This document shows, in pieces, positions 1-8,774 of a stretch of DNA of 64,000 nucleotides. The stretch is taken from the NCBI GenBank assembly GCA_052066835.1, contig JBQHRJ010000010.1; one strand, given 5' to 3'. The notes beneath the pieces are model-generated. The model saw nothing but the letters and a program-made list of their open reading frames with translations, was not told where the DNA came from and did no database searches. Position numbers and translations under genes: made by a program. Every line of letters starts with the position of its first letter. Within the stretch, counting starts at the first letter, position 1. Origin of the DNA: UBA2821 sp902763335 (GTDB taxonomy: Bacteria > Bacillota > Clostridia > Lachnospirales > Lachnospiraceae).

Positions 1-52
1 AAGCATGGCAACATGTTAAGCTGACTGATACTAATAGGTCGAGGGCTTGACC
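1..52 (+). rRNA. 23S ribosomal RNA, 3' end (partial)
   Basis: The first 52 bases match the highly conserved 3' terminus of bacterial 23S rRNA (the segment reading CTGACTGATACTAATAGGTC followed by GAGGGCTTGACC). The rest of the gene lies before the window. The next 65 bases hold no 5S-like sequence, and the first tRNA starts at 118. The exact mature 3' end is estimated. Confidence 0.95.
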
Positions 53-117
53 AAAACCGGTTTGGAAGAAAAGAATGTCGGTTATAATTTCTGTGTGTGG
101 TTTTGAAGGTACAATAT

Positions 118-191
118 GGCCCGGTGGCTCAGTTGGTTAGAGCGCCGCCCTGTCACGGCGGAGGTCATGGGTTCGAACCCCATTCGGGTCG
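118..191 (+). tRNA. tRNA-Asp (GTC)
   Basis: This folds as a complete cloverleaf. The 7-bp acceptor is closed by G118-C190, the anticodon stem CCGCC/GGCGG presents GTC, and the T arm has the loop TTCGAAC. The discriminator is G191. CCA is not encoded. It is the first of seven tRNAs downstream of the rRNA and probably belongs to the same transcript. Confidence 0.97.
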
Positions 192-203
192 TTTAAAGAT
201 CGT

Positions 204-276
204 GGGATCTTAGCTCAGCTGGGAGAGCATCTGCCTTACAAGCAGAGGGTCACAGGTTCGAGCCCTGTAGGTCCCA
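204..276 (+). tRNA. tRNA-Val (TAC)
   Basis: A complete cloverleaf: acceptor GGGATCT pairs with AGGTCCC, anticodon stem TCTGC/GCAGA presents TAC, and the discriminator is A276. CCA is not encoded. Confidence 0.97.
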
Positions 277-299
277 TTTTATGGTATAAAATTAAATAA

Positions 300-375
<76 letters not shown>

Positions 376-394
376 ATTGTTTAGGCAATCAAAT

Positions 395-476
395 GGATGG
401 ATTCCCGAGTGGCCAAAGGGGACAGACTGTAAATCTGCTGCAAATTGCTTCGGTGGTTCGAATCCACCTCCATCCA
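395..476 (+). tRNA. tRNA-Tyr (GTA)
   Basis: A class II tRNA with a long variable arm, which contains GCTGCAAATTGCTTC. The acceptor GGATGGA pairs with TCCATCC, the anticodon loop CTGTAAA gives GTA, and the discriminator is A476. Confidence 0.96.
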
Positions 477-489
477 TTAAATTAAATAT

Positions 490-563
<74 letters not shown>

Positions 564-575
564 TTTATACCAATT

Positions 576-648
<73 letters not shown>

Positions 649-686
649 TTTCAGAAGAATCTGAATTAACAGATACTCTGATGAAT

Positions 687-759
687 GGGGTATTAGCTCA
701 GTCGGTAGAGCACTTGACTTTTAATCAAGTTGTCCGGGGTTCGAATCCCCGATGCCTCA
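687..759 (+). tRNA. tRNA-Lys (TTT)
   Basis: The acceptor GGGGTAT pairs with ATGCCTC (one G-T pair at each end region). The anticodon loop CTTTTAA gives TTT, and the discriminator is A759. It is the last tRNA of the array and is followed within 10 bases by a terminator. Confidence 0.96.
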
Positions 760-766
760 TTAGATA

Positions 767-803
767 AACGCTTTCAGTGGAAAACCATTGAAAGCGTTTT
801 TTG
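767..803 (+). terminator. Rho-independent terminator of the rRNA-tRNA array
   Basis: AACGCTTTCA pairs with TGAAAGCGTT around a short GTGG/CCAT-type apex and is followed by a T run. It sits immediately after tRNA-Lys and before the first protein gene, so it closes the stable-RNA transcript. Confidence 0.9.
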
Positions 804-836
804 ATTATATGAATATGAAAAAAGAAAGGTGAGTTA

Positions 837-1934
837 ATGAATCTGGATAAAAAGAATTTTATTAAGGCATTAATAACGATAGTTGCAGTATGTATTATAT
901 ATAAATACTGGGGAAATGTGATTAAGTGTGTATGTATATTGATTGATGCACTTAATCCGTTGATAATTGGGGCAGCAATAGCATACGTTGTTAATATTAT
1001 TATGAGATTTTATGAGGATAAAGTTCTTTATAAAATAGAAAAAAATAAGAGAACGTTGTCTATTATAATGTCATATGGAAGTATTATATTAGTTTTAGTC
1101 GTTGTTCTTGTTATTATTGTTCCGGAACTAAAATCATGTATAGAAGTTTTGGTAAAGAGTATTCCATCGTCATTTGATGTGATTCAAAATAAGTTGGACA
1201 AATTAAATGTTGTAATGGAAGATGTAAGTTTTGATAAGGTTGATTGGGAGCAGGTTATAAACAAAATTATTTCATGGGGAACAAAAGGTGTTGGAAATAC
1301 CGTAGAGACAGTTATTGGATATGTTTCATCAATTGTGTCAATTGTAATGAATTTTGCAATGGGATTTATCTTTTCTATTTATATATTAATTGATAAGGAA
1401 AGATTGAAGAGACAGATTTTGAAACTTATGGATACATATTTAAACGAGAAGTTAAATCATAAGATAATTTATACATTGAAGATATTGGATAATAGTTTTC
1501 ATAATTTTATAGTAGGCCAGACTATAGAGGCAGTTATACTTGGGGTATTGTGTATATCGGGGATGTTGATATTTGGTTTTCCATATGCTGTAATGATAGG
1601 TGTATTTATAGGCTGTACAGCACTTATTCCGATTGCAGGTGCATATATCGGAGGGGCTGTCGGTGCGATTATGATATTTACAGAGTCACCGTTTAAATCC
1701 GTAATGTTTGTTGTATTTTTGGTAATATTACAACAATTGGAATCTCAGCTTATATATCCGAAGGTTGTAGGCAGTTCAATAGGATTGCCGGGAATATGGG
1801 TATTTGCAGCGGTTATTATTGGCGGTTCATTATTTGGAATTATGGGAATATTGGTTGGCATTCCATTATTTTCTGCCATTTATCAGATTATTGTAAATGA
1901 TGTAAATAAAAAAGGAGAGAAAAAAAGTGAATGA
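837..1934 (+). CDS. AI-2E family (YtvI/PerM-like) transporter
   Basis: This 365-residue integral membrane protein has the layout of the AI-2E/PerM family. Two or more N-terminal membrane helices (about residues 9-75) and an extracytoplasmic amphipathic stretch (about 100-150) come first. A C-terminal helix bundle follows, with the family-typical segment at about 258-280 (FIGCTALIPIAGAYIGG) and the conserved run QLESQLIYPKVVG at about 300. Family members are putative efflux or secondary transporters; the substrate cannot be read from sequence. The start ATG follows AAAGAAAGGTGAG. The stop overlaps the next gene by 8 bases, so the two are probably co-transcribed. Confidence 0.85.
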   Translation: MNLDKKNFIKALITIVAVCIIYKYWGNVIKCVCILIDALNPLIIGAAIAYVVNIIMRFYEDKVLYKIEKNKRTLSIIMSYGSIILVLVVVLVIIVPELKSCIEVLVKSIPSSFDVIQNKLDKLNVVMEDVSFDKVDWEQVINKIISWGTKGVGNTVETVIGYVSSIVSIVMNFAMGFIFSIYILIDKERLKRQILKLMDTYLNEKLNHKIIYTLKILDNSFHNFIVGQTIEAVILGVLCISGMLIFGFPYAVMIGVFIGCTALIPIAGAYIGGAVGAIMIFTESPFKSVMFVVFLVILQQLESQLIYPKVVGSSIGLPGIWVFAAVIIGGSLFGIMGILVGIPLFSAIYQIIVNDVNKKGEKKSE

Positions 1935-2742
1935 GTTTTTGGTTATTGCATTTTTGTTTTTTATAGGAAGTCTGGTTGGATGGGTTCTTGAACTTTTGTT
2001 CAGACGATTTATCTCAGATGCTAACCCGAAAAGAAAGTGGATTAATCCCGGATTTCTGGTGGGACCGTATCTTCCATTATACGGATTTAGTCTTAGTTCA
2101 CTGTATATAATGGCACATATAAATGTAGATTTTATTCAAAATGAGATAGTAAGAAAAATTGTTCTATTTTGTATTATGGCTATAGTTATAACAGCTATAG
2201 AATTTATTGCAGGAATGATATTTATTAAGGGCATGAAGATTAAATTATGGGATTATACAAATGAATGGTGTAATATAAAAGGTGTAATCTGTCCTAAATT
2301 TACGTTCTATTGGGTTGTATTGAGTGCTATATATTATTTTTGTATACATCAGAGTATACAACATGCTCTTCATTGGCTGGCGGATCATTTAGCATTTTCA
2401 TTTGTTATTGGGTTCTTTTATGGAATATTTATCATAGATCTTGCATATTCAATGAATATAATGGCGAGAATAAGGAAATTTGCTATTGATAATGAGCTCG
2501 AAGTTAAGTATGAGGAACTTAAGGAGGTTATACGAAGAAGAAATGAGGAGTATAAGAGTAAGGTTAGTTTTATGTTTGCTATGAGATCTGATCATGTTTC
2601 GCTTTCAGATAACCTGAAGAAATATCTTGAAAAGTATATTGAAAGTGGAGAAAATAAGATAGATAAGTTAAAAAACATTGTGGCAGATAAAGTAGTTGAT
2701 AAGGTTGCGGATAAAGTGGCTGACAGAACAGATAGAAAGTAA
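1927..2742 (+). CDS. putative ABC transporter permease (CmpB/PF06541-like) membrane protein
   Basis: 271 residues with about six hydrophobic segments in the first 190 residues (N-terminal FLVIAFLFFIGSLVGWVLELLFRRF). This resembles the Clostridia family annotated as putative ABC-transporter type IV (PF06541). The family's true biochemical role is not established. The soluble C-terminus (about 195-271) is highly charged and ends in a short degenerate repeat of DKVVDKVADKVADR, likely helical. Translation starts at GTG 1927, inside the end of the preceding gene, 8-9 bases after AAAGGAGAG. Translational coupling with the upstream transporter is likely. Confidence 0.7.
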   Translation: MNEFLVIAFLFFIGSLVGWVLELLFRRFISDANPKRKWINPGFLVGPYLPLYGFSLSSLYIMAHINVDFIQNEIVRKIVLFCIMAIVITAIEFIAGMIFIKGMKIKLWDYTNEWCNIKGVICPKFTFYWVVLSAIYYFCIHQSIQHALHWLADHLAFSFVIGFFYGIFIIDLAYSMNIMARIRKFAIDNELEVKYEELKEVIRRRNEEYKSKVSFMFAMRSDHVSLSDNLKKYLEKYIESGENKIDKLKNIVADKVVDKVADKVADRTDRK

Positions 2743-2895
2743 TTATAATAAATCCATAATTAATGTACAAGTCATAATAATGTTATTAATTCGTGGATTA
2801 TATGGGCAAATGTGCTTATAAAAAAACAAAAAAATACAAATTTTCACATTTTGTTCAGATAAACGATATACTTTCGACATATTTATAATGTATTA

Positions 2896-3025
2896 TAGAC
2901 AATGTCAAGAGATATCCCCAATCTTTTGACAGCTAAATTAAAATCTTTTTCATATTTCGCCGGTTGTCTTTCCTCCCCTCAATTTTTAGACAACCGGCTC
3001 CTCCCATTTTATGGGGCTTTTTTTA
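2896..3025 (+). ncRNA. candidate small regulatory RNA with C-rich hairpin loops
   Basis: This intergenic stretch holds two strong hairpins plus a terminator-like stem. Hairpin 1 (2903-2931) has 11 consecutive pairs, one of them G-U, around the loop ATCCCCA. Hairpin 2 (2959-2998) has 11 perfect pairs (GCCGGTTGTCT/AGACAACCGGC) around an 18-base loop containing TCCTCCCCTC. A short TCCCAT/ATGGGG stem and seven Ts (to 3024) follow. TATAAT at 2884-2889 would place the transcript start near 2896, but no clear -35 partner is seen. The C-rich loops are complementary to Shine-Dalgarno sequences, as in the known Gram-positive C-rich sRNAs (RsaE/RoxS, csRNAs). No convincing coding sequence exists on this strand. 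The name and function are inference. Confidence 0.55.
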
Positions 3026-3068
3026 TTTATGAAATTATTTTGGGAGTGATTCATGGGATAATAATTCT

Positions 3069-3440
3069 TTATGGCAGATTCCGCCATATTCCAAACGATA
3101 TAAGAATGAAGATAATTATATACAGGCATATGTCTATGAATATACCGGGTTTAGCTGAGCCGGTGATGACATATTTTATGCCGGTTATTATAAGAAGTAT
3201 AATAATAAATGGAGATAATATAAAGAGACATTGGTTGTAATGGTATGCAGACCGAAAATCCAGCTTTATGATTGAAAGGCACATTCTGGATACACCGCAT
3301 CCGGGGCAATAAAGACCTGTTATGAGTTTTATCGGACATGGAATACCAATACCCGTAAACAGACAAAGGACGGCATAAACCGTCCCTAAAATCAAAAGTA
3401 TTATAATATTTTCAATTACTTTTTTTAGTCTGTTTTTCAT
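3069..3440 (-). CDS. DUF2752 family membrane protein
   Basis: 123 residues with three predicted membrane helices (about 10-32, 70-92, 98-118). Between the first two lies the DUF2752 signature C-P-x-K-x-x-T-G-x-x-C-P-G-C-G (residues about 35-50), which carries three to four cysteines. The family's function is unknown. It follows the DUF4234 gene by only three bases and is surely co-transcribed with it. The gene runs toward the candidate small RNA at 2896-3025, leaving a 44-base gap. Confidence 0.8.
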   Translation of the reverse strand: MKNRLKKVIENIIILLILGTVYAVLCLFTGIGIPCPIKLITGLYCPGCGVSRMCLSIIKLDFRSAYHYNQCLFILSPFIIILLIITGIKYVITGSAKPGIFIDICLYIIIFILISFGIWRNLP

Positions 3441-3443
3441 AAT

Positions 3444-3800
3444 TTAGATAAATTTTTCTTCTGCTAATGCATTCAAATCACTCTGCATTAATGCATAGGC
3501 TATTATTCCTAATCCAAATAAACATAAAATAAGGTAAAGGATACCGCCGTTTCCAGAGTACATACCTCTGGCATTTTTAGCGTTATCAAGCTTTTCGCCC
3601 ATTTTATATGCCCAATATAATCCATATATATTACATGTTATGATTGATAAGAGAAATGCTACGCCACCTGATGCACATTCTACCTCTGGTGCTAATTCAT
3701 TAGACTCATTTGTCATAACTATGAACCAATAGATTCCATAAATTCCGCATGTAATAATTGTATAAATTATACACATAGGGATGCTACGCTTCGTTACCAT
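3444..3800 (-). CDS. DUF4234 domain membrane protein
   Basis: 118 residues matching the DUF4234 pattern: an N-terminal basic start followed by IIYTIITCGIYGIYWFIVMTNESNEL, then a second hydrophobic block with NIYGLYWAYKMGEKLD, and a third hydrophobic segment near 85-105. DUF4234 proteins are small membrane proteins of unknown function, often near DUF2752 genes as here. The start ATG is preceded on the minus strand by AAGGAGAATTAC. A promoter with TAGACA/TATAAT lies at 3836-3864. Confidence 0.8.
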   Translation of the reverse strand: MVTKRSIPMCIIYTIITCGIYGIYWFIVMTNESNELAPEVECASGGVAFLLSIITCNIYGLYWAYKMGEKLDNAKNARGMYSGNGGILYLILCLFGLGIIAYALMQSDLNALAEEKFI

Positions 3801-3835
3801 ATGTAATTCTCCTTAATTATTAAAAATTTATGAGA

Positions 3836-3864
3836 ATTATAGCATGATTATAAATTAATGTCTA
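3836..3864 (-). promoter_or_regulatory. sigma-A-type promoter for the DUF4234-DUF2752 pair
   Basis: On the minus strand a -35 box TAGACA (complement of 3859-3864) is separated by 17 bases from a perfect -10 box TATAAT (complement of 3836-3841). It points at the DUF4234 start 36 bases downstream. Confidence 0.65.
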
Positions 3865-3985
3865 CATATAAATTCCTTTGAACAAGATGGTTATATGACA
3901 TAAAGAAAATCGGATTGAAAATAATATAATAAAGTGTTAGTATGTTAGATAAATTAATATATATATGACAGTTAGGAGAATTGAT

Positions 3986-4765
3986 ATGTGGACAAGAATT
4001 GAATTAAAAGAGAGGGCAAAAGAAGCGTTTGCAAGATGCAGATGGATTGCAGTTGCAGTATCACTTATATTTGCGATTGTAAGCGGAGGTGGAGCCGGAT
4101 TTGGAGGGTATGGCAACAGCATTGGTGATGATAAAGGGTCCGATTATAATATAGGTGAAATAAATATACCTAAGGAGTTTGTTGTAGGACTGCTTTTGGC
4201 AGGAGTTGTTGTAATGCTTCTCGTGCTTATATTTGCGACAGTAATAAGATTATTTGTAAGAAATCCGATTGAAATTGGAGCGAGAAGATATTTTTTACTT
4301 GCATTAAACAGGGATGATGTCAATTTTAGGGAGATTGTATATTCATTTTCAAATGGGTATATAGACGGTGTTGTTACCATGTTTTTGAGAGATTTATATA
4401 TTTTCTTATGGAGTCTGCTTTTAATTGTTCCGGGAATAATTAAAGCATATGAATACAGAATGGTTCCGTATATTATAGCAGAAAATCCGAATATTGACAG
4501 AAAAAGGGCATTTGAGTTAAGTAAGATGATGATGGACGGAGAAAAGTGGGATACATTTGTTCTTGATTTATCATTTATTCCATGGAATATTTTATCAGCT
4601 ATCACATTAGGATTAGTTGGAATATTCTATACACTTCCATATTACAATTTCACGCACGCAGCACAGTATGAGGCATTAAGGGATAATCTTATAAACAATG
4701 ATCCGAAAGTATCTATGGATATAAGAGGATATATGGATGTAGAGGATACAAAAGAGACAATATAA
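3986..4765 (+). CDS. DUF975 family membrane protein
   Basis: 259 residues. The N-terminus WTRIELKERAKEAFARCRW is typical of DUF975 proteins, which are integral membrane proteins of unknown function common in Clostridia. Hydrophobic segments follow at about 27-40, 70-95, 140-160 and 205-230. The conserved region between helices is RNPIEIGARRYFLLALNRDDVNF, and the stretch SLLLIVPGIIKAYEYRMVPYIIAENP is a strong family mark. An ATG at 3965 is in frame, but the site TTAGGAG at 3972-3978 lies seven bases before the ATG at 3986, so the latter is chosen. It is followed by its own terminator. Confidence 0.8.
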   Translation: MWTRIELKERAKEAFARCRWIAVAVSLIFAIVSGGGAGFGGYGNSIGDDKGSDYNIGEINIPKEFVVGLLLAGVVVMLLVLIFATVIRLFVRNPIEIGARRYFLLALNRDDVNFREIVYSFSNGYIDGVVTMFLRDLYIFLWSLLLIVPGIIKAYEYRMVPYIIAENPNIDRKRAFELSKMMMDGEKWDTFVLDLSFIPWNILSAITLGLVGIFYTLPYYNFTHAAQYEALRDNLINNDPKVSMDIRGYMDVEDTKETI

Positions 4766-4781
4766 GAGACAATATTATAAA

Positions 4782-4825
4782 GGGTGAACATGTACAATTT
4801 TTGGGTATGTGTTCATCTTTTTTTA
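4782..4825 (+). terminator. Rho-independent terminator after the DUF975 gene
   Basis: GGGTGAACATGTAC (4782-4795) pairs through G-C, A-T and a few G-U pairs with GTATGTGTTCATC (4805-4817), followed by an uninterrupted T run. Confidence 0.8.
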
Positions 4826-4847
4826 GTGCAAAATGTTAGAGTTGAGG

Positions 4848-4876
4848 TTGTTAAAAATTCAACAATATAGTATAAT
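4848..4876 (+). promoter_or_regulatory. promoter upstream of the YbaK-type deacylase gene
   Basis: TTGTTA (4848-4853), a 17-base spacer and TATAAT (4871-4876). The start codon of the next gene is 36 bases downstream. It may also serve the large GGDEF gene, which follows after only 27 bases. Confidence 0.75.
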
Positions 4877-4911
4877 ATTAGTTATAGTATGTTTTTGAAG
4901 AAGGTTAAATA

Positions 4912-5397
4912 ATGGCTAAGGAAAAGGATATAAAAACCAATGCAATGCGGATATTAGACAGGAATAAAATCAGTTATGAAGTGAACACGTATGAGTGTGA
5001 TGAGTTTGTTGACGGAATGGATATTGCGGACAAACTCGGACAGAAATATGAAGAGTCATTTAAGACATTGGTTACAAAAGGAAAAAGTGGAAATTACTAT
5101 GTTTTTGTACTTCCGGTAAATGAAGAGCTGGATATGAAGAAGGCTGCCAAATCTGTTGGAGAGAAGAGCGTAGAGATGATACATGTAAAAGATATTAATT
5201 CGGTGACCGGTTATATAAGAGGCGGATGTTCTCCGCTTGGGATGAAGAAATTATATAAGACGGTTATTCATCAGAGTGCGGAAAAATATGAGAAAATAAT
5301 AATAAGCGGTGGGCGTATCGGTTCACAGATAATTATTAATCCTTTTGATCTGGTAAAAGTGACGGCAGGAAAGTATGAAGATATAGTGGAGAAATAA
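4912..5397 (+). CDS. ybaK: Cys-tRNA(Pro)/Cys-tRNA(Cys) deacylase, YbaK/EbsC family
   Basis: 161 residues spanning one YbaK/aminoacyl-tRNA editing domain. Family features are visible: KTNAMRILDRNKISYE at the N-terminus, the editing-site lysine region ESFKTLVTKG (about 48-57), and the GYIRGGCSPLGMKK loop (about 101-114) that lines the active site. Known members hydrolyse cysteine wrongly charged onto tRNA-Pro in the cytoplasm. The length is normal for the family (about 155-165). It shares a promoter with the following signalling gene, but no functional link is evident. Confidence 0.88.
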   Translation: MAKEKDIKTNAMRILDRNKISYEVNTYECDEFVDGMDIADKLGQKYEESFKTLVTKGKSGNYYVFVLPVNEELDMKKAAKSVGEKSVEMIHVKDINSVTGYIRGGCSPLGMKKLYKTVIHQSAEKYEKIIISGGRIGSQIIINPFDLVKVTAGKYEDIVEK

Positions 5398-5424
5398 AAT
5401 ATCTATAATACATGAGGTGGAAAT

Positions 5425-8400
5425 ATGAATACAAGTGACGTGAAAAATCTTATTAATGCATTGATTCTCGGTGCAGATAATATGGGACAGGATACAATAG
5501 TTATAAAGAGCAACAATGTCTGGCATATAACAGAAGAGATGGTACGTGGCTGTGTTAAAGACAATGAGGGAATAAAGGTATTGTACCATGAATTTACCCC
5601 TGATGTGATGCATGATGCATATGAACCATTTCTTCAGTGGATTAAGGAAATATACGAGGAAAGCGGAGAGAAAAGTCCTGAAGAGTTCATGGAGAAGTGT
5701 CAGGTATATGCATTACACAGGGAGATGTTGTGCGAATACATAAGACGGGGAAAATGTGTGAGAAAAGAGCCTATTATCATGGGGGAGCGTGAATATGATT
5801 TAAAAAGGCTTATGATGTCCATTACAAGTATACTTCAGTATGCAGCAGGCAGGGGAAAGGTACTTATAGTGCTTGAGAGGATTCATCTTGCAGGATATTC
5901 TACAATACAGTATTTGAATTCAATAATTAATAATAGTGAACTTGAGCAGATATCTTTACTCTGTACATATGACAGTACGGTTGGCATACATGGTTATATG
6001 AATGGAATATGGGATGAATTTATTAAAAAGGTTGAAGAAAAAAATGTCGGTATAGCCATGTACAGTGACGATGAAGACATCATGTATACTGAATACGAAA
6101 AGAATTATTTTGTTCTTGATTTTGACAATTTTGAGCAGTATATAGGAAAGATATATACGATGATACATACACTTGCGCTTGATCAGGCACTTTATTATCT
6201 TGGGGATATTTATCACAAAATCAAGATTGATAAGGTATATGTGAGTCCGGAACTTAAGGTGAGATATTTTGAACTGTATGCATTTGCATATCTTTATGCG
6301 GGAAAATATCAGAGTTCACTGATGATATGCGACAATATAAAAAATATAGGTATAGAGTCCGATATTGTTGATTTTAACTGTAATTATGTCATGTGTATGG
6401 CGCAGTTATATCTTGGTCAGGGCGTTAGTGCAATGATGCTTGCAAAGAAGTGTAAGCAGATTGCAGAAAAAATGCACGATGATTACAGAGTATTTATAGC
6501 AAGGCTTCTTATCGTTATAGTACAACTTAAAGGATTTACAACGGTCATTATAGACATGGATGGTGTAAAGAGTCTTGTAGATGATGAATTTACGGCGGAA
6601 GTGGAGAGAAGAGGATTTTATAATCATCTGGCATATATATACATTTATGCTTATGAGCAGAGTAAGGAATATTATGTTGGAGAGTATCCGGAGAGAAATC
6701 TTAAGTATTTTAAAAAGGGACTTGAGATTATAAAGAGAAATGAAAATGATAAGTTTCTTATGGATGCTTACAGGAAATGTGCAATGCTTTATTCTGTGGT
6801 CGGCAATATTGATGAGGTAGACAGAAATTATAAGAAGTGTATCGATGTATTGCGAAGGTTGAATGGAAAGGCAGAAGAGGCAAATATTTATAATGGTCTT
6901 GGCTATAACAGAATGGTCAGAGAGGATTTTGAGCAGGCTAACATATATTATAATCAGGCATTGGAAATATTTTATAAATTAAATGAACCTGAGATGGTAA
7001 GTGAAACATTTTATAATATGAGTATCAATTCACTTATGGCTGAAGATTATAAGAAATGTTGTATTTGCATCACAGCAGCTATTCAGATTCTTGACAATTA
7101 TGGTGTGTACAAGCCGCGAGTATGTAACAGATCTAAATTGTACGGTATAGCTGCTATATGCAATTTTAAGCTGGGTAACGGATATAAGACACAGATATAT
7201 ATGGAAAAGATGGAGAGAATATTCAGACATATTCTTAAACCGGATGACAAGCCTAAATATGACCTCTGGGATGATGATTTATTCTATTATTGCTTTGTTA
7301 AGGGACTTATAAGCAGCAAAGAAGGAATGTATAAAGAAGCTTTAAAGGCGTACAGGCAGGCTGAGTTTCATATGAGACGTTCCAGTGGAAGTATGTATGT
7401 GTCATATTATATGCTGGCTGTTGAGATGTCTGAAGTGCTTAGAAATGAAGGCATGGAAGAGGAAAGAAAGCAGTTACTTGAGGATTGTATTAAGTTCAGT
7501 AAGGAAAATGAAAATGATTTTTCAGCAATGAAGTTAAAGATGCTGCTTGACAATAAGAAGATTAAGAAATCAACATTTGCACTTGATATAAATATAGATT
7601 TAGATACAATTTTCTTAATGGCAAAACGTCTCGGTGCAGAGAGAGAACTTACAGAGAAAAACAGAAATCTTGACTTTTTATCAAACTGGCAGGAAATGTT
7701 TATCGGAGCAGATTTAACAGAGAAAGAACTGGTCAATACTGCAATGACTACATTGAGAAATAATTTTGGACTTGACCGTATTTTGCTTTTTAATATAGAC
7801 AAGAATAAAAATATTGATATTAAGTACATTGATGAAGAAATTAATCTGAGTGATGAGAAGCTTAACAATATTGTTAAATTTTTTGAGGACAGGAAGTCAA
7901 ATTTTGTTGTTACAAGAATTGACAGCAGTTTTGAGGAATACAAGGACATTATTCAGAATTTTGGAATGAATACGGTGGTATCAATGATTGGTATACCGGT
8001 ATTTTCACAGGATGAACTTCGGACTGTATTTATAACATACCAGATTATGTATGAGAATTTCAGTGCTACTGAAGTTATGTTAAATGAGTCTGATCTTAGT
8101 ATTTTTAAGTTTGCGTTAAGGCAGCTCATGAATGAAATATACAGGGCAAATGCAAGGATACAGATTGGACAGATGAACAGAGAGCTTAAAGCTAAGAATC
8201 TGCTTTTGGAAAATCTGGCACAGACTGATAATCTTACCGGGCTTCTTAACAGACAGGGATTTAATAAGATTGTCGATGAGAAGATAGATAATGCAGGTTC
8301 CGATCTGAGTGTTGAGCAATATATTACTGTTATGTATATAGATTTGGATAATTTCAAGTATTGTAATGATACGTTCGGACATGATGTGGGTGACATGGTG

Positions 8401-8769
8401 TTAAAAGAATTTGCAAATCTTTTTACAACAATAATTGGCAAGAGTGGATATGTCGTAAGATACGGCGGAGATGAATTTGTTATAGTTGTGGAAAATGTAA
8501 ACAAGTACTATGGAGAAGAAGTTGCGCAGGCAATATTTGAAGAACTTAAAGATAATGATGCATTTGCTGATAAGATAACATCAACAGTAGGCAGAGAAGT
8601 TAAGATACCGGATGAGAATAAGCTTTCGTGTTCTATAGGAATAGCTGTTGATGAGGCAAAGCATGTAAGTATGATTTCAGATTTGCTTAAGCATGCGGAT
8701 GATTCATTGTACTGTGTAAAGAGAGACACTAAACATAGTTATAAAGTATGGCGGAAAGAAGGTATTTAA
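5425..8769 (+). CDS. large TPR-GAF-GGDEF diguanylate cyclase-type signalling protein
   Basis: 1114 residues with no obvious membrane helix. The N-terminal 200 residues resemble a STAND/AAA-type ATPase remnant (KVLIVLERIHLAGYSTIQYLN looks like a Walker B strand), but no intact P-loop is seen. About residues 270-740 form tetratricopeptide-like helical repeats (for example YNGLGYNRMVREDFEQANIYYNQALEIF). A GAF-like region (about 755-905) and a coiled segment (about 905-930) precede a GGDEF domain (about 935-1110). The motif GGDEF is intact at 1014-1018, with the metal-binding DLDNFK upstream. The RxxD inhibitory site normally just before GGDEF is absent. It probably makes c-di-GMP in response to a cytoplasmic protein or ligand signal. 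Confidence 0.85.
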   Translation: MNTSDVKNLINALILGADNMGQDTIVIKSNNVWHITEEMVRGCVKDNEGIKVLYHEFTPDVMHDAYEPFLQWIKEIYEESGEKSPEEFMEKCQVYALHREMLCEYIRRGKCVRKEPIIMGEREYDLKRLMMSITSILQYAAGRGKVLIVLERIHLAGYSTIQYLNSIINNSELEQISLLCTYDSTVGIHGYMNGIWDEFIKKVEEKNVGIAMYSDDEDIMYTEYEKNYFVLDFDNFEQYIGKIYTMIHTLALDQALYYLGDIYHKIKIDKVYVSPELKVRYFELYAFAYLYAGKYQSSLMICDNIKNIGIESDIVDFNCNYVMCMAQLYLGQGVSAMMLAKKCKQIAEKMHDDYRVFIARLLIVIVQLKGFTTVIIDMDGVKSLVDDEFTAEVERRGFYNHLAYIYIYAYEQSKEYYVGEYPERNLKYFKKGLEIIKRNENDKFLMDAYRKCAMLYSVVGNIDEVDRNYKKCIDVLRRLNGKAEEANIYNGLGYNRMVREDFEQANIYYNQALEIFYKLNEPEMVSETFYNMSINSLMAEDYKKCCICITAAIQILDNYGVYKPRVCNRSKLYGIAAICNFKLGNGYKTQIYMEKMERIFRHILKPDDKPKYDLWDDDLFYYCFVKGLISSKEGMYKEALKAYRQAEFHMRRSSGSMYVSYYMLAVEMSEVLRNEGMEEERKQLLEDCIKFSKENENDFSAMKLKMLLDNKKIKKSTFALDINIDLDTIFLMAKRLGAERELTEKNRNLDFLSNWQEMFIGADLTEKELVNTAMTTLRNNFGLDRILLFNIDKNKNIDIKYIDEEINLSDEKLNNIVKFFEDRKSNFVVTRIDSSFEEYKDIIQNFGMNTVVSMIGIPVFSQDELRTVFITYQIMYENFSATEVMLNESDLSIFKFALRQLMNEIYRANARIQIGQMNRELKAKNLLLENLAQTDNLTGLLNRQGFNKIVDEKIDNAGSDLSVEQYITVMYIDLDNFKYCNDTFGHDVGDMVLKEFANLFTTIIGKSGYVVRYGGDEFVIVVENVNKYYGEEVAQAIFEELKDNDAFADKITSTVGREVKIPDENKLSCSIGIAVDEAKHVSMISDLLKHADDSLYCVKRDTKHSYKVWRKEGI

Positions 8770-8774
8770 TCAAA

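Noticed and set aside
2902..3240. 112-codon open frame on the plus strand over the small-RNA hairpins and the DUF2752 gene
   Set aside because: No ribosome site. It begins in hairpin 1 and runs antisense to a well-supported DUF2752 gene; the protein has no family features.
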